NCBI RefSeq assembly: GCF_000341285.1
Contig: NW_005178420.1
Span: forward strand, 34,467-98,466
Reading direction: 5' to 3'
DNA length: 64,000 nucleotides
Source: Galdieria sulphuraria
Taxonomy: Eukaryota > Rhodophyta > Bangiophyceae > Galdieriales > Galdieriaceae
The translations under genes and the position numbers were made by a program. Below are positions 30,977 to 41,321 of this stretch, in pieces (within the stretch, counting starts at the first letter, position 1; the number at the start of each line of letters is the position of its first letter). The notes beneath the pieces were generated by a model that worked only from the letters and a program-made list of their open reading frames with translations, was not told the origin of the DNA and made no database searches.

Positions 30977-32089
30977 TCATTGGAAAAACTCTTTAAAACT
31001 CTGGACTTGTTGTTCGTCAGAAGTGTATCCAAGAAGTGGTAAATCCCATGCCTCAAGAATAGTCTTGAGTGTGTTCAAATGATTACTCTTTGTGGTGGAG
31101 ACCATGGTTCTGTTTGGTTGCTCACTCCACATAACAATCAGTGGAACTGGTCCACCGCCATAGACACCTCCGGCAGGAAGTAATTTAGTTCCCTTTTTCA
31201 AGACAGGGCTATCTGGCCCTGCAGTTACATATTCCCATCCGTCAGTAGACTTATTATTGTCATAGTCTGACTGGTCCCATGTGAGGAAGATAACAGAGTT
31301 GGTAGATTGCCATATTTTGGAGGAGGTTATGTTTGTGACGCAATCTTCTACAAACTTATCACCTTGAGTCCACAGTAATGTCAAGTTGGAGTAAGGACAG
31401 AGGTTTCCACTTTGTCCGTGCATATCTTGGCAAACATCTGGGGTAATAAAGGAATAGTTGGGTAAAGTTCCGCTTTCCAGATCTGTCATGAGATGGCTAT
31501 ATGGGACTATGTTCCGGACACGAGTTGCATTCTCTGTAATTTGGGGATACAGTGCAAATGGAGTATGCTTTTTGACGTATAACGCGGTCGAAGAATTGCT
31601 AGGATAGAAATTTCCGAGGAAACCTACTGATGGGATATGTTGGGCATAGTTTTTCCAAGTCATACCTTTGTTCTCAAGAAGGTCAGCTATATTGGTATGA
31701 GGAAAAGTCTGATATTCAAAGAGTCAGATATAAGCTTTCCTTAAAAGTGGTAGTACGCATACCTGGTTGGGATCATCTGAAAATGACCAATAGTTGGAAC
31801 CTGCAGTGATTGCTATATAGTTTGGAAGACTTGGATTGGTATAGCCATGATAATGAGAAGCGTACATCTTTGTTTTGATCAGTTCATTAATGAAAGGCAT
31901 TTCGCTGGAGTGCTCTGTAATATTGGCTCTTCCTGTGTTTTCCATCATGATTATGATAACATGGTCAAAGAATGGAAGTGACGAGGAATTGGTTGTAACA
32001 TTGCTTGAACTCACACAAATCACGACACTGAGTTGGAGAAGTAGAGTTACGCAAACAACGATATAATTATTTGAACGAGTCATCATCAT
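30977..32089 (-). CDS. Secreted phosphoesterase (acid phosphatase/phospholipase C family)
   Basis: Exons 32089-31763 and 31708-30977 (intron 54 nt) encode 352 residues. A signal peptide is clear (basic start, then VCVTLLLQLSVVICVS). The mature part begins with the family metal-site motif HVIIIMMENTGR, where the usual Asn follows Glu. It continues with YHGYTNPSLPNYIAITAGS, PNYSFITPDVCQDMHG and FLTWDQSDYD. There are several N-glycosylation sequons. This fold includes bacterial AcpA/phospholipase C and fungal secreted acid phosphatases. It probably releases phosphate from external esters. Red algae of this type are known to hold genes taken from bacteria, and this family is a fair candidate, but I cannot test that here. 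Confidence 0.87.
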
Positions 32090-32415
32090 AAAACAATTTA
32101 CGGAAATCAGCTCTTCTTTTCAACAATCAAATGAACAAAATCTTTGGGACAGGTGGTATGGGAATATTCGAATATTCTTCGCATCCTCACAGTATCTTTT
32201 GTCTTTGGATTCTTTCCGTAGCGAATTTTACTACGGAATAATATCATATTCTTCCATCTTGCCAAACAGCTGTATATTTTGTTGTATACCATTTAACTTT
32301 TGAAAGAATCGTCACATACGTTTCATATGGAAAACTACAAGCCAAAATAACTTCATTTCATTTTTCGTTGGAATCAAAGAATTTGTTTAAGCCCATCTAA
32401 TACGATCAAGTTTTA
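32090..32415. other. Intergenic between two minus-strand genes
   Basis: About 325 bp upstream of the phosphoesterase, presumably its promoter. I see no distinct motif. Confidence 0.5.
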
Positions 32416-33395
32416 TTATTCTTCTTCTACTTCTTCTTCTATTATTATTTCTTCTTCACTTTCTTCATCTCCACTAACTTCACGATTTCTTTCTTCCAAC
32501 TCGTCCATCAATCGAGACAAGAGCCTATCATCTCTATCACTAATAGCTCGTGGCTGGACAGAATTTCAGTCGTAGTTAAAAGGACAGCTTCACTTACTTC
32601 TTCTTTCATAGTAAATTTGCCATTCTTCTCCAGAATCTTTGTCTTTATCTTTTCCACTGCTCTTTGCAAAATATCGATACCTTGCGTCTTATCTAGACAA
32701 TTGGTAGTTACGACATAAAGAGGTGGCTTTACTAGTTTAACTTTAACTGGGCTTTCATCCGTTCCTTCACTTTCACCAAGTAACAGAGCTTCCTTAACAG
32801 CATCGATACCTTCAAAGCGGAAACAATACACTTCTATATCCGCTCGAAACCTCATTACAGTTGGTGTTAGTTTACGTTGTATATTCTTCATCAACTCTTC
32901 TTTTTCTTTCTCAGTTATTTCCAAGTCGTTCGAAATGGAGGGATCTACCAATATTTGGCGAAAACCATCATAAGCGTGACCGAAACGTCGATATAGAGGC
33001 CAACCCCAACGTTGATACAAGTCTTCTAAATCAACTTCCACTGTTTCTGCAACATGTCTCATAATAGAATGAACTGCCCTACTTTTGTTCCATTTTTCTT
33101 CCATCCTTTGAAGGTCTTCGGGTGTTACTCTGCGTTTGCTCAAATCAATATAACCCTTTTCTTTATCCACACGTACTACGAGACAAACTTCCTGACGTCC
33201 CACTCGTAAAAGTTTGTTCACTGAGCGAATTCTTCGGCGGGAAAGTTCAGATAACATGATCATTCCGTGGATATTGTTGTACTCGAGAAGTTGGACATAC
33301 GCACCCATCTCCTGAATATCTTTTACTTGGACCATGACTACATCCTCGGGTTCAGGATACGTGTTTTCATACATGCGACATTCCAACTGGACCAT
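32416..33395 (-). CDS. EIF2A: Translation initiation factor eIF2 subunit alpha
   Basis: Exons 33395-32598 and 32553-32416 (intron 44 nt) encode 311 residues. eIF2 carries initiator tRNA to the 40S subunit, and alpha is the regulatory subunit. The S1 domain and stress-kinase site are nearly invariant: [25 protein letters not shown], then [11 protein letters not shown] with the phosphorylated Ser at residue 52 counting Met, then [15 protein letters not shown]. The C-terminus is acidic ([18 protein letters not shown]), as usual. Keeping the phosphorylation site suggests that a GCN2-like kinase regulates it. Its start codon is only 29 bp from that of the proteasome gene on the other strand. Confidence 0.97.
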
Positions 33396-33424
33396 TTTAT
33401 TTCTCAACAAATTATTGGTTCCCA

Positions 33425-34331
33425 ATGAGTCGAGGAAGTAGTGCGGGTTATGATCGCCATATAACAATATTTTCTCCAGAGGGACGACTATATCAAGTGG
33501 AATATGCTTTCAAAGCAGTGAAATCAGTAGGAATTACAACAGTTGCTGTAAAAGGTGTAGATTCTGTTTGTGGTGTGACTCAGAAGAAGGTAAGAAACTT
33601 TGATTTTTGTTGAAAACTCACGAGTCGACACGGACGGTTTTTTTGATTAGGTTCCAGATAAACTAATTGACCCCAAGTCAGTTACGAATGTTTTCAGGGT
33701 TTCTGATCACCACGGTTGTATTTTTACTGGACTTGCTAGTAAGTGCTTGATTTTGGTGCTCTTCGTAAATAATATTTATTTGTTACAGCGGACGCGAGAG
33801 CACAGTTGCAAAGAACAAGGTCTGAAGCAGCCGATTTCAAGTTCAAGTTTGGATATGAAATTCCTGTGGATCAAATAGCGAAAAGATTGGCCGATATCAA
33901 TCAAGTCTATACGCAACATGCATATATGAGACCCTTGGGAGTTTGTAAGTTTTTGCATATTCATTTGATTTTCTCTTGGCCTACTATCACTTGTAGCTCT
34001 TATTTTTATTGGTATGGATGACGAGAGAGGCCCGCAGTTGTACAAATGTGACCCTGCAGGTTATTATATTGGCTATAGAGGTTGTGCAGCAGGAGCTAAA
34101 GAGCAAGAGGCTATAAACTATTTGGAAAAAAAGTTGAAAGAAGAAGAAAAGAAACTTTCATATGAAGAAACAGTTCAACTTGCTCTAGCAACTCTTCAAA
34201 GTGTGGTAGCTGCTGATCTTAAGCCATCTGATGTGGAAGTTGCTGTAGTATCCAAGGACAATCCACGTTTTCGTATTCTGACTGATGAAGAAGTCGAGCA
34301 GCAACTCACAGCAATGACAGAAAAGGATTGA
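33425..34331 (+). CDS. PSMA6: 20S proteasome subunit alpha type-6
   Basis: Exons 33425-33589, 33651-33738, 33789-33944 and 33997-34331 (introns 61, 50 and 52 nt) encode 247 residues, the usual size. The N-terminus [27 protein letters not shown] is the alpha-ring signature and matches alpha-6 closely, which fixes the start. Other family blocks are [41 protein letters not shown] and [20 protein letters not shown]. Alpha subunits form the gated outer rings of the 20S core and are not proteolytic. Every join restores the expected sequence. Confidence 0.97.
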
Positions 34332-34732
34332 ATTGGTGAAAGACTTGTTATTGCCGGAGTTTCTTTGATGAGAAGACTGTCGAGAGTGCTGTGGTTTATG
34401 TGATATTTTTAGAGTTTATTTGTTTCAGGTACACCAGTTTTGCAATAAATGGATATACTGCTTTTCATGAGACTTTTGCACGAAGTGTTGTCGTTCTTAT
34501 AAAGCAGATCTTTGTAAATATTTTAGACTCAAGTCGATGTCGCAACTCAACTCTATTTCTTTTGTCTTTCATAAGTGGTTATCCATAACAACCATGACAA
34601 GTATCTATCCATATATATATATATATAATCCAAGTGTGACGAATAGTTTGAAGAGAGAACATTTATTCTAGAATATTCCAACACTGTAGTGCAAGTCAGC
34701 CAATACATTATGAACAAAGGCTTTCCGTCTTC
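34332..34732. other. Intergenic with short (AT)n tract
   Basis: About 400 bp between the proteasome and formin genes. An AT repeat occupies 34611-34627; nothing else is distinct. Confidence 0.5.
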
Positions 34733-37097
34733 ATGAATGGCTCTTCCTTCAATAATCATTCCTGGAGAAAAATGCAAAAACTATTTCGAGATGAGTTTAT
34801 TTTGAATTGCACTTTGACATGCTACGTCGAATATTCCCCTCCAACTCGGAAGAAAAGTCATACAATCATAATGAACAAGAAGAATCTTTTGATTCAAGTA
34901 GGTGAAATATATTCGGTTATTGGGGTTTTCGCTGAAAGAGAAGTGGTTAGGCGTTCCTCAAGAGCACGCTACTTTGGAATCATCTTTCTTAAGATCAGAG
35001 AACATAGCCATTGATGAAAAACAGAAAATTTTAAGTCTCATTCAAGAGAGTCATAGAGAAAATCTGGTTCTTCGAAGTGGTAAGTTGTTTTTAATGTCAA
35101 GGAGGACGGTATGAACAGTTTCAAGTTTTACGCCAATTGGAACAAGAAAATCAACAGTTAAAAGAAAGCCGTTGCTCGCAAGAAAAACTAGAACTTGAAA
35201 TAGAGAAGTTGAAGGAACAAAACGTCTTTTGCAAACAGCGCATCCGGAGTTTGGAACAACAGTTGGCGGAGGCTTGTTATGCTCAACGAGAGGCAGAGAA
35301 GGCTTCGCAGCGTCGCGTTTCTTCAGATGTTTCTACGTGGAGTGAAAGTTCACTCACTTGTTCGTGTAAGCTAGACAAAGAACAACTTGTTTCGGAAAAT
35401 TCAAATCTGAGGTCGGAGCTTTTGGAAAAACAAGCAATCATTTCGAGCCTGACAGCTAAGATTCGAAGTCAAGTTGTTTCTGGACCAACACATGTTGAAG
35501 GAAATAAGGAAACGAATCTGAATGAAAGAGAGACGTATCCATCAGTCGATAACAGAGAATTGGAGGATAGAAGAGGCAAGAGATCCATTTGTTCCGACAG
35601 TGTATATTTTATTCACATACATTTTCTAGGCATTGATGAAAGACACACAATGAGGCATTTCTCAAGTGGCGAAATAATGGAGGTTTCTAACACCACTTCG
35701 AAGAATGAAGAGATACAAGCAACAAACTTGTCACTGCAACCTCCTCCTCCTCCTCCTCCACCACCACCATCACCTACTGGAATAGGTTNNNNNNNNNNNN
35801 NNNNNNNNAGAAGAGTAATTCTACCATCCTCTTGGCAGGCAGTCGAGTGTTCTTTTTTGGAGATCGGTCGTGGAGATAGCCTTTGACAGCAAAGAATTTG
35901 AATATTTATTTTCGAAACCTGCAAGCTCCAAAGCGTTGATGCCTAATAGCGGCAAAAATCATGATGGAAAGGTAATTTCTTTTTGTAATTGAGTAGTTCC
36001 AGCAACTGATTGTACAGTTAGAGTGAAAGAAATAGCACGATGCCCTTGAGTGTTTTGGATGAACGAAGAACTCATTTGGTTGGAGTTTTGTTAGTTAGTC
36101 TACCATCGATGGCTATCATTCAAAAGGCTTTGATTGAAATGGACGATGGTTGCTTATCCGCCAAGGATTGTAACTCTCTTCTGAAAATTTTTCCATCAAC
36201 AGAGGAACAGTCTTTATTGAAAAAGGCAAAGGATACCGGTGCATTTCTTACCCATACTGAAGAGTTCCTCTATAAACTCGCACAGATTCCACTATTGCAG
36301 ATAAGAACCAAAGTTCTTTTGTTTAAAAGGGAATTTGATGAAAGAGGTGAAAATATTCTTCGACCATTGAATATTATTCACAAGGCAGTCGAGGTTTGTT
36401 AAAGTGTTGTGCGATAGTATCAAATGTATCAATCGTCTTTAGGCTGTTGAGACGAGTAAAGCATTAAAAGCAATCTTGGGTGTGATATTATCTCTGGGAA
36501 ATTATATGAACGGTGGTACAATTCGTGGACAAGCTGACGGCTTCATCTTGGATATTCTTTCAAAGTTGTCAGACACGAAAGCCATCGACAATGAGACAAC
36601 ATTTCTTCAATATGCTGCTCACGTTGCTTACTACGATGCACCAGAGTCTAGAGCTATCGTCATTGAACTTAAAATTTTGCGTGAAGCTTCAAAGGTGAGT
36701 GTGATTTGCTTATCCTGAAGTTCAAAGATCACAATTACTACAGATATCATTGTCAGAGGTGGCTGAAAGCTTGTATGGATTGCGAACGGAATTGAAGGAC
36801 TTATCAGACGCAGTGCGTTGTTTGGAATGTGATAATGCAAGTACAAGAAAACTGTTGAAATATCTTGAGAATTTTGAAGGCTACGCTGAGAAAATTTTAA
36901 ACAAGCTTGAAGAGCTTCTGAAGAAACGCACAAACGAATTTCAACGTCTAGCGCTCATGTTTGGATATTCTAAATTCGAAGCAGAATCTCTGACAACTTG
37001 TGACTTCTTTAAGGAACTTCACTGTTTCGTAGTCGAAATTGGAAAACTTCTGGCGAGGGAAGAATCTCTTGAGAAGGAAAATGAAACGCAAAACTAA
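34733..37097 (+). CDS. Formin (FH1-FH2 actin nucleator), interrupted by assembly gap
   Basis: Formins start and elongate unbranched actin filaments. Likely exons are 34733-34901, 34951-35066 and 35119 to the gap, then after the gap 35839-35971, 36022-36393, 36443-36694 and 36744-37097. The N-terminal part has a coiled coil rich in Glu, Lys and Gln ([23 protein letters not shown]). A run of ten Pro codons (35740-35769) is the FH1 segment that binds profilin-actin. FH2 follows: [44 protein letters not shown] and [17 protein letters not shown]. Twenty Ns at 35789-35808 hide the FH1-FH2 junction. The second intron has a weak GTTCTT donor in my model, because the strong GTAAGT nearby would need a 25-nt intron. 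Confidence 0.85.
35789..35808. other. Assembly gap of 20 N
   Basis: Twenty undetermined bases lie 19 bp after the polyproline-coding repeat. A length of exactly 20 is a common placeholder, so the true missing length is unknown. Confidence 0.99.
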
Positions 37098-37169
37098 TCA
37101 TTGCAAGTGAAGCCATGGTTTTGAGGGTTTTTGAGTGACTGGTCAGCTTCTGTCCGTGTATTAATGTAG

Positions 37170-40100
37170 TTATAGGTCCCATGTAGGAAACCAGTCTTCT
37201 TCAGTCAGTGAAGCTGACGTAAAATCAGTCTCGAGAAATTCTTGCACTATTCGATGAACTGTGGATACTTTCTTTTGGTATTTTTCATTACGCAATTCCA
37301 GCGTTTCGTTTTTTTGCAGACAAGTCTGAACTTCGATTGCGCGTTGCAAAACGTACATTGGAATTCCTGATTTTGCAGCGCAGTGTACAGCGTACGATTC
37401 AGTTGATAATAAACCAGGAACAACTCGGTATAATGGAATCAGTTCCCTTCCGTTTCCTTGAGGTCCTCGATTTCTAACAAGAATTTCAACTTACCTTTCT
37501 AGATGGGTATCTCTTTCAAATATGCACTCCATCGACATTATGCTAACTTGTTCGTTGCTTTTTGAAATGATTCCATTTGTAAGTATGTCATACATATGAG
37601 TAGCACAGAAAACTGTTGGCATCTATTATTCGGTTTAAGAATGTTAACAAAACTTGATTTTCTCCAGAGCACGTACTTTATCTTTCATTTCTAACAACGT
37701 GAGTAGAGTAGCAGATAGCAGTGCCATTCCATTGCTTGCCATTGTTCCTTTGCCAAATTCATCGATGACTAACAACGACTGGTTTGTACTAGTTCGCAGC
37801 ATCATGGCAACTTGAGTACAATCGAGAAAGAATGATGATAAATGAAGAGAAATACTATCTTCTGTCTGAATTCGCGTCTGTATCTGGTCCGTCAAGGCTA
37901 TTTGTGCTTCTTTAGCAGGTACGAAGGAACCAATGTGTGCAAGGTATACAATGAGCGCTATCTGTCAAAGTTATAAAAATTGAAGTCGATGAACTCTTTG
38001 CGACGATACCTGTTTTAAATAGACACTCTTGCCACTATAGTTGGGACCTGTTACGATGTATAAGCTATTCATAGTTGCAGCAGTATCGTTTGCTACAAAT
38101 TCTACTTTCGAGTTAAGTTCATACAGAGGATGTCTCCCGGACTTGATAACGTAACCTCGGTTCTTTGTCACTGATGGTTCGCACTGTAACGGATTTCTTA
38201 GGAAGCAAAATATAGCCTTGCTAATGCTTTTTCTTACCCACTGATATTGTATTGCTGTTAAAGCCATAGAAATGAAGCAGTCAAATTGCGCAGTTTGCTT
38301 AGAGCATTTATAAAGCATTGGCAGTAAAGGAATGACTTGTTGCTCTAGTACATGTAGACACTCGTTCTCAAGTTCCTATACAACAAAATTCAGGTTGTAT
38401 AAGAACTGCATAATGAAAGTAGAATCTTACAAGTATTGTGTCGAAGATGTCTCCCAGTTTTTCATCCAATTCACGCATCGTTGACGTTTTATAATAAACA
38501 GTATCGGAAGTCGAAAATGCAAGTTCCAAGTCTTTTGCGTAGCTCTGAACAGTCAAGTCCAGGCTACCAATAGTGTCACCACGGCTCTCGTTGTCTTCCT
38601 TTCCGGTTGCAAGAAGATAACCAAGTCTTGGTATGTACGTGACTTTAATCCATGGGATATGTACTCCTAGGGCATCCAACCTGAAGATATTTTTCAAAAT
38701 AAAAGAGCTTCATGAACCTTGTTTACCTTTCTATTTCATTCGATCCCACTTCCGTGAGATGTTCCTCCAAAGAATAGTAAAAGCACCTAGCATTATCTAA
38801 ATCTTCGCAGTATCCATCATTGACATAAATTCTGCCCTGTAATTTGCTTTCCTTGAAGTTTAGAACTCTTTCGATCCATGACAGTATATTTCGTAGATCA
38901 TCGAATACTGCATCATTGTAAAATATGCTGAGAACCTGTTGAAAATTGAGCAACTTTCCTATATCCATATTTGAAAACTCAACCTCCAGAATAACACTTT
39001 CTTTGGCAAGATGAGTATTTCTAACAAAATCGAATAGCCATATAATGCTTCTCGTTGATGTCCTCAAATTGCTCCAGTCCACAATGGAAGCAGCATAATT
39101 GCTTATTCTTCCAGGTATTTGATAAGTGTATAAAAAAGACATTTTCTAAACTGTAAATACCTGGAAGTGATTTTAGGCACGTTGCGAATACCACGGAGAT
39201 GATTGGAGATTTCTCTCAATAGCTCCATGTTGCAATTATTCACTAACCAAGATACGACTCTTTGTCGAAACTGAATGATATTCAAGTTCTTGCAAGGCTG
39301 CAGCAACCAAGTTTTCAACAGTTGCCTACCTTGGAATGAACTAGTTCTATCCATGATGTTAAAAACAGAAAGTCCTTCCTTAGAATGACCATCACCCATC
39401 ATTTTAGGATGTATTTCCGATTTCAAAATTTGAAATGCCATCAAGGAAGAATAGTCGATCTTTAGCATGTCGTTAAGAGAAACAATGTTTATGCTGTTGA
39501 TGTTCAAAAGGCCTATTTTGATAGCAAGTATGAATTAAGCGCAACATTTTAGCCATTCGCCTATCGAAAGGATTTGAAATACAAACCTTTGTACGTGTAT
39601 ACCACACCGGCTTTCTGAATGTATGAAAATAGACCAGCCAAAGCTGCTAATATAGATGAAGGGAGATTCTGATCCAATAGACCCAGCTGTGCCATTTTGG
39701 CTTCTTTACTCGCTTCCTGTGGAATTCCAAGTATGACGACTTGCTCAAATGTTGAAAGAGCTTGCTTAGTCGAGAAAAAGGAATAGCTCAAAAATTCTAG
39801 TTTGAATGGTTTTGCAATTTCCAAAAGATCGCTGTATGGTTTTTGTGAGATATCAGACTTATCACTAAGTTCTGCAAGCCCAAAATTCATAAGCAAACTC
39901 TTCAGTTTTTCGTTTGTATTCGATGGAATTATCACTACATCTGCCTCCATTTGTATGAGAAGCGAGAAAAGATAATAATTATCCTTGGAATCATCTTCGT
40001 GGAACCTATAACAATGGAGGGTTATACATAGTTCCATATCTGAAACTGTCTATATTATACTTGCGTTCCACAAGAGATTTCGTTGTCAGCACAAGAATAT

Positions 40101-40255
40101 CTAGCAAACCCACTTTTTTCGGAAGGAAAGAAGGCCAGGAATGTACGGTTTTCTACTATGTTTTCTTGTTCCGTTTCAGAGAAGAGGTCATCTAATTCCT
40201 GGAAATCTGTAGGAACAGCTTGAAGTTCTTTCGAATTCGAAGTTTGGTCAGTCAT
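37170..40255 (-). CDS. MSH5: MutS homologue 5 (meiotic)
   Basis: Ten exons on the minus strand (40255-40093, 40039-39587, 39512-39161, 39107-38727, 38680-38431, 38375-38238, 38183-38010, 37961-37677, 37622-37495, 37446-37170) give 866 residues in consistent phase. MSH5 pairs with MSH4 to stabilise crossover intermediates in meiosis. The lever region GDGHSKEGLSVFNIMDRTSSFQGRQLL and the ATPase TGPNYSGKSVYLKQ with Tyr/Ser in the Walker A loop point to MSH5 rather than repair MutS proteins. Also present are SLLVIDEFGKGT (Walker B) and VFCATHMYDIL. There is no mismatch-recognition domain with Phe-x-Glu. The first intron is least certain. MSH4 is not in this window. Confidence 0.92.
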
Positions 40256-40628
40256 GTTATTTTGACAATGCAAAATTTTTTATAAAACTAAAAATGAAAC
40301 ACTTTATTTTATTTTGGCGGAATTGGTCATGGGCATTTTTCTTTTTATGTACGAAAGGAAAGAGAAAATATACCAAAGTTGGCAAATTTCAGTCATTCCC
40401 AACGTCAAGAAAACAATGTTCTTTAACAGATTCTAGAAAAGACGAAATTATCTGAGCGTTATCTAGAAATTTCAGATTCTAGCGCTTCGTTTATCGAACG
40501 TCACATCTCCATTCCAGAGAAACAAAATGGATGCCGATTCGGCTCATTTGAGCCGTGGAAGCAATGAGCTGAAAAAAATTTAAAAGAACCTGGGCACATT
40601 CCAAAAAGTGTTTTTTTAGAGAAGTAGT
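40256..40628. other. Shared upstream region of MSH5 and fasciclin gene
   Basis: About 370 bp of AT-rich DNA lies between divergent genes. It contains two partial copies of a TTTCAGATTCTAG-like word (near 40429 and 40471), too weak to call. Confidence 0.4.
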
Positions 40629-41178
40629 ATGATGAGGAAATCATTGCCTGTTTTTGTTTTTGCAATCATTTTGGTAAATGCTGTCTCAAATGTCCAGGCA
40701 TCAACAGTATATGAGACTTTGGAGTCTCTGAAATATATGGAGTATCTCAATATTGTGAAGGCCGCAGGTCTGGACTCGAAATTCAATGATTCAGCTGTTA
40801 CATGGACTGTATTTGCAGCAAACAATACTGGAGTAAATGCTACTCTGGCACCGAAACATTTGGTTGTGTCTAATATAACTTCGAACTCGACTGAGAGCAA
40901 AGATATCATTGAATACACATTGTACAACCATACTCTTCTATCTGATGATATTAAGACAGGAACAACTATCCTTACTGCTGTTAATGGTATGAATCTGACA
41001 GTGGTTAAGAACACAACAGGTTAGAACATTACTCTGTTTTCTATCTATAAGAAGTTGTTGACGATATTTAGGAATATTTGTTAATGGTATAATGGTGGTG
41101 ACACCAAATATCACAGCAGACAAGTCTGTCATATATGAAATGGACTCTTTGCTGATCCCACCGGATATCAAGCTGTAA
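40629..41178 (+). CDS. Secreted fasciclin (FAS1) domain protein
   Basis: Exons 40629-41019 and 41072-41178 (intron 52 nt) encode 165 residues. A signal peptide (SLPVFVFAIILVNAVSNVQA) is followed by one FAS1 domain. Its two conserved blocks are seen as VTWTVFAANNTGVNAT near the start and, after the intron, IFVNGIMVVTPNITADKSVIYEMDSLLIPP, corresponding to the H2 box of the family. There are about seven N-glycosylation sequons. FAS1 proteins mediate cell adhesion or sit in the cell wall. I see no GPI signal at the C-terminus, so it is probably soluble or wall-bound. One domain alone is short for the family but not unusual in microbes. Confidence 0.85.
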
Positions 41179-41321
41179 TTGAGTGAGTGTAATGTACTGT
41201 TCTTAGTGTTTCTTCAGTTGTTTTTGGTTGTGCAGTAGTGTTGTGTGGATTTGAATAAAAAATCTTTATGTCAAATTGTGAAAGATTTCAAGTATGATGG
41301 ACCGTGTTGGATTCAACACTT

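Noticed and set aside
35081-35105. 25-nt intron with a perfect GTAAGT donor in the formin gene
   Set aside because: It would be far below the shortest intron seen elsewhere in the window. A 52-nt intron with a weaker donor fits better, though neither is proven.
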